NCBI GenBank assembly: GCA_003250235.1
Contig: QKGY01000416.1
Location: forward strand, 1 to 8,500
Direction of reading: 5' to 3'
DNA from: Desulfuromonadaceae bacterium
GTDB lineage: Bacteria; Desulfobacterota; Desulfuromonadia; Desulfuromonadales; SZUA-540
DNA length: 8,500 bases
Below the pieces are notes generated by a model that saw only the letters and a program-made list of their open reading frames with translations, was not told the DNA's origin and made no database searches. The stretch's first letter is position 1. Each line of letters begins with the position of its first letter. Shown here one piece after another: positions 5,518-8,500 of this stretch. Made by a program: the position numbers and the translations under genes.

Positions 5518-7827
5518 ATGAAAAAAAACTCAACACAAAGAAGACCTTTTCCAGGCATCCTCGCAATGTTTTGCCTGGTCATGACCGTACTCCTCGGGTC
5601 GCTCGGTGCTTTGGCCGTTCCTCTGCCAGGCGGAACCCTTGACCCTCTGACCATCCCGAAATACGTTCAACCGCTGGTCATCCCTCCGGAGATGCCGTTA
5701 AGCGCCGATATCAACACCCCGACAGCCGACTACAACATTGCCGTGAGGCAGTTCCAGCAGCAGATTCTCCCCGGCGGCGTCTGGAATACGGTAAACGGCC
5801 GGGCTGATGCGTTTCCGGCAACCACCATATGGAGCTACGGACGGGCCGAGGATACGCTGCCGGCCAATTTTGTCGCTCCGGTGCCGCTGAACCAGGGAAT
5901 CACCTTCAACTACCCGTCGTTCACCATCGAAACCCTTTCCAACCAGATGACCAAGATTCGCTGGATCAACGATCTGGTCGATGCAAACGGCAACTATCTG
6001 CCGCACCTTTTCCCCATTGATCAGACCCTGCACTGGGCCAATCCGGCGGCAACAAACTGTGCCGACGGAACCAACCGCACCGACTGCGTCACCTTCAACC
6101 CGCTTCCATACACAGGCCCGGTTCCCATGGTGACCCACGTGCACGGCGCGCATGTCAATCCCGAATCCGACGGGTATCCCGAGGCCTGGTGGCTTCCGGC
6201 CGCCAACAATATCCCGGCCGGTTATGCCAGCTCCGGATCGATATTCTCCCAGTGGGATACAAGCAATAGCGTCCCCGGCTCGGCCTTTTACGCCTACGAA
6301 AACGACCAGCCGGCCACCACCCTCTGGTACCACGACCACTCCCTGGGCATCACCCGGGTTAACGTGTATGCCGGACCGGCCGGATTCTATCTGGTTCGCG
6401 GTCTCAACGACGACGCCACCGACGGCGTGACGCAGCTTGCCGGCGTCCTTCCGGGCCCGGCCCCTTCCGGCAGCGGCGACCCGAACTTTGACGCCGCCTA
6501 CAGGGCCAGCATCCACGAGATCCCCATCGTTATTCAGGACCGCTCCTTCAATATCGACGGGTCCCTCTTTTACCCCAGCAGCCGCCTCTTCTTCGACGGC
6601 TATGCCGGCCCCTACATCAATGGCGCCGGAAGCAACTCCGATATCAGTCCGATATGGAACCCGGAAGCGTTCTTTAACACCATGGTCGTCAACGGCACCA
6701 CCTGGCCGACCCTGGATGTCGCTCCCGAGCGCTACCGCCTGAGACTGCTCAACGGCACCAACAGCCGCTTCCTGAACCTCGCGCTGTTCGAGGTCGTCAA
6801 ACCCGGCGGCAAACTGCAGGGCAACAAAAAGGTCAAAGCCGACAAGACCGGCATCGAACTGCCGTTCTTCCAGATCGGCGCCGAGCAGGGTTTCCTGCCC
6901 CAGGTCGTCATGATCCAGACCGGTTTCGCCACGCCTCTTCCCGGTGACGGAACCGTTCCGGCCCTCGTTCCCGCTGCCGATCCCATGCAGGCTTTGCTGA
7001 TGGGACCCGCGGAACGCGCTGACGTGATCGTCGATTTCACCGGGCTGCCCGCCGGGACCATCGTCCGCATGATCAATACGGCGCCCGATGCGCCCTTCGG
7101 CGGCTTCCCCGACGTTCCGGCCGATCCTTCGACAACCGGCCAGGTGATGCAGTTCGTCGTCGGTGCCGCCCCGATCGCTCCCGACCCGAGCACACCGGCT
7201 CAGAACCTGGTGCTGAACGCGGAACAGGGCTACGATCTGCAGATCCCGGCCCCCAACGGCATCACCCAGGTCAGCCTGAACGAAGAAGGCTCGCAGAAGG
7301 TCTGCGTCAGCGTCAAGCCTAACGGAACCATCACCGTACTGGCCACCTTTACGGTCGCCGACCCGAACATTGTCGCTACCTGCGCGGCGCTTGGCGGGGT
7401 GGAGATGGGTCCGCGGGCAGCCTTGCTCGGCACACTCACCCAAGCTGGCGGTGTCAACATGGGTGCACCGAAACTGTGGATGGCCCCGATCACCGAGAAC
7501 CCGCAACTGGGCGATACGAAGACCTGGGAAATCTACAACTTCACCATGGACGGCCACCCCATCCACCTGCATCTGGTGCGCTTCCAGGTTGAGAACCGCG
7601 AACTCCTCGATCCTCTGACCATGATGCCCAACGGCATCATCTCGCCTCCGCAACCGGCCGAACGGGGCTTCAAGGATACGGTCATCGCCCTGCCCGGCCA
7701 GGTCACCCGCATCCGCGCCACCTTCGACCGCGAGGGGCTCTATGTATGGCACTGTCACATCCTCGAGCATGAGGACAACGAAATGATGCGTCCCTACTAT
7801 GTCGGGGCCCTGCCCGCGGGTATGTAG
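5518..7827 (+). CDS. Exported CotA/OmpB-like multicopper oxidase
   Basis: This 769-residue oxidase would take electrons from a substrate at a type 1 copper and reduce O2 at a trinuclear centre outside the cytoplasm. A Sec-type signal peptide (basic start, hydrophobic core about 13-32, likely cleavage after ALA33) opens the protein. All copper motifs are present: HVHG (H207, H209), WYHDH (H272, H274), HPIHLH (H680, H683, H685) and HCHILEHEDNEMM, with type 1 ligands C746, H751 and axial M756. The motif style (WYHDHSLGITRVNVYAG, HILEHEDNEMMRP) is that of CotA/bilirubin-oxidase relatives. It is some 250 residues longer than CotA or CueO, mostly between the second and third motifs. Four further mature cysteines form close pairs (C181/C190, C596/C622), suggesting disulfides. 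GGAGG at 5508-5512 lies five bases before the ATG. Possible roles are metal (Mn, Fe, Cu) oxidation or the extracellular role described for Geobacter OmpB; the substrate cannot be told from sequence. Confidence 0.95.
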   Translation: MKKNSTQRRPFPGILAMFCLVMTVLLGSLGALAVPLPGGTLDPLTIPKYVQPLVIPPEMPLSADINTPTADYNIAVRQFQQQILPGGVWNTVNGRADAFPATTIWSYGRAEDTLPANFVAPVPLNQGITFNYPSFTIETLSNQMTKIRWINDLVDANGNYLPHLFPIDQTLHWANPAATNCADGTNRTDCVTFNPLPYTGPVPMVTHVHGAHVNPESDGYPEAWWLPAANNIPAGYASSGSIFSQWDTSNSVPGSAFYAYENDQPATTLWYHDHSLGITRVNVYAGPAGFYLVRGLNDDATDGVTQLAGVLPGPAPSGSGDPNFDAAYRASIHEIPIVIQDRSFNIDGSLFYPSSRLFFDGYAGPYINGAGSNSDISPIWNPEAFFNTMVVNGTTWPTLDVAPERYRLRLLNGTNSRFLNLALFEVVKPGGKLQGNKKVKADKTGIELPFFQIGAEQGFLPQVVMIQTGFATPLPGDGTVPALVPAADPMQALLMGPAERADVIVDFTGLPAGTIVRMINTAPDAPFGGFPDVPADPSTTGQVMQFVVGAAPIAPDPSTPAQNLVLNAEQGYDLQIPAPNGITQVSLNEEGSQKVCVSVKPNGTITVLATFTVADPNIVATCAALGGVEMGPRAALLGTLTQAGGVNMGAPKLWMAPITENPQLGDTKTWEIYNFTMDGHPIHLHLVRFQVENRELLDPLTMMPNGIISPPQPAERGFKDTVIALPGQVTRIRATFDREGLYVWHCHILEHEDNEMMRPYYVGALPAGM

Positions 7828-7848
7828 TCAACATCCCCGACAGCCCCT

Positions 7849-7877
7849 GGCCGCCCCTTCGGGGGCGGCCTTTTTTT
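7849..7877 (+). terminator. Strong rho-independent terminator after the oxidase gene
   Basis: A perfect 9-bp GC stem (GGCCGCCCC at 7849-7857, GGGGCGGCC at 7862-7870) encloses a stable TTCG tetraloop and is followed directly by seven T (7871-7877). It begins 22 bases after the oxidase stop codon and should end that transcript, separating it from the FKBP gene. Confidence 0.95.
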
Positions 7878-7967
7878 CGCTTCGTGTCCGGAATGAGGAA
7901 ATCGACGCGCTATCTGGTAGACTTGTTCAACCGGTAGAGAATTACGGATTAAAAAGGAGAATGATGC

Positions 7968-8500
7968 ATGAAAATTCTATGGTTACTTCCGCTACTCCTG
8001 GTGCCTGCCTTGGCAATCGCCGCCGACACCGCCGCCCCGCTGACCGATACCATGGACAGGATCAACTACAGCCTGGGGTATCAGATCGGCGGCGACCTCA
8101 AGGACCAGAAGATCGACCTGCGCGACACCCTGCTCCTGCAAGGGCTGCGCGACGCCATGCAGGGGACCGCCCCCGCCATGTCGAAAGCGGAAATGCGCAC
8201 GACCCTGATCGAATTGAAACAGAAAGTGCTTGAGGTCCAGGCCCAGAAACAAGAGGGGTATCGCGCCGAAGGGCGGGACTTCCTGGCCAAGAACGCCAAA
8301 TTAAAGGGCGTCGTCGCCCTGCCCAGCGGGCTGCAATATCAGGTGCTGGTTGCCGGACAGGGGAAAAAGCCTTCGGCAACCGATCGCGTCCTCGTCAACT
8401 ATCGCGGCATGCGCCTGGACGGGCAGGAGTTCGACAGCTCCTATCGGGATGGCCATCCGGCCGAGATCACCCTGAATCAGGTGATCCCCGGATGGAAAGA
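7968..8500 (+). CDS. Exported FKBP-type peptidyl-prolyl isomerase, Mip/FkpA-like (3' end beyond the window)
   Basis: This would be a periplasmic or outer-membrane-associated prolyl cis-trans isomerase and folding helper. The visible 177 residues start with a Sec signal peptide (hydrophobic 4-18, cleavage likely near AIAA19); no lipobox cysteine is present. A helical FKBP N-terminal dimerisation domain follows (about 26-118), including the typical INYSLGYQIG segment and a long charged helix. The FKBP catalytic domain begins near 119-135. Expected pocket residues are visible: Y145 (VNYRG), F155 and D156 (EFDSS), and V172, I173, W176 (QVIPGW). The sequence stops in the middle of this domain. AGGAG at 7955-7959 is eight bases before ATG 7968; an ATG at 7961 is in another frame and is not used. 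The gene lies after a strong terminator, so it should have its own promoter, though none is clear in the 90 bases before it. Confidence 0.95.
   Translation, partial: MKILWLLPLLLVPALAIAADTAAPLTDTMDRINYSLGYQIGGDLKDQKIDLRDTLLLQGLRDAMQGTAPAMSKAEMRTTLIELKQKVLEVQAQKQEGYRAEGRDFLAKNAKLKGVVALPSGLQYQVLVAGQGKKPSATDRVLVNYRGMRLDGQEFDSSYRDGHPAEITLNQVIPGWK

Noticed and set aside
5698..7770. 690-residue open frame on the minus strand opposite the multicopper oxidase
   Set aside because: It is a shadow of a GC-rich coding sequence. The plus-strand frame has a signal peptide, a good ribosome-binding site and all four copper motifs; the minus-strand product shows no recognisable domain.
7799..8233. 144-residue plus-strand frame spanning the terminator and the FKBP start
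   Set aside because: It runs through a strong terminator and lies out of frame with the FKBP gene, which has a signal peptide, catalytic-domain motifs and a good ribosome-binding site.

Overview
The window looks like chromosomal DNA of a GC-rich Gram-negative bacterium. Its combination of genes (a chemotaxis receptor, a NarL-type two-component pair, a long exported CotA/OmpB-like multicopper oxidase and a Mip/FkpA-like periplasmic FKBP) reminds me of Desulfuromonadales/Geobacter-type organisms. That placement is an inference from gene style only; there is no rRNA or other phylogenetic marker here.

Layout. Positions 1-1268 (minus strand) hold the N-terminal 422 residues of a methyl-accepting chemotaxis protein, which runs off the left edge. 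Positions 1269-1813 are a 545-bp divergent intergenic region. It contains a sigma54-like promoter candidate for the receptor, a perfect 13-bp inverted repeat upstream of it, a 12-bp palindrome, and a good sigma70-like promoter for the next gene. Positions 1814-3160 (+) encode a family GH4 NAD/metal-dependent glycosidase of the MelA/AglA type. Positions 3261-4700 and 4669-5337 (+) encode a membrane PAS histidine kinase and its NarL/FixJ response regulator, overlapping by 32 bases, behind an extended -10 promoter. Positions 5518-7827 (+) encode an exported multicopper oxidase with all four copper motifs, closed by a strong intrinsic terminator at 7849-7877. Positions 7968-8500 (+) begin an exported FKBP-type prolyl isomerase that runs off the right edge.

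How they fit together. The kinase and regulator are clearly one transcription unit. The oxidase follows 180 bp later in the same direction with no visible terminator between, so it is the closest candidate target of the pair, by position only. The oxidase and the FKBP are both predicted to be exported and to work outside the cytoplasm, but the terminator separates them. The GH4 enzyme is an orphan here: no sugar transporter, sugar regulator or second glycosidase is visible.

I see no mobile element, CRISPR array, tRNA or rRNA. I did not find a clear new multi-gene system. The points most worth checking are the altered GH4 metal-site motif, the inverted repeat plus sigma54-like element before the chemotaxis receptor, and the enlarged third domain of the oxidase.
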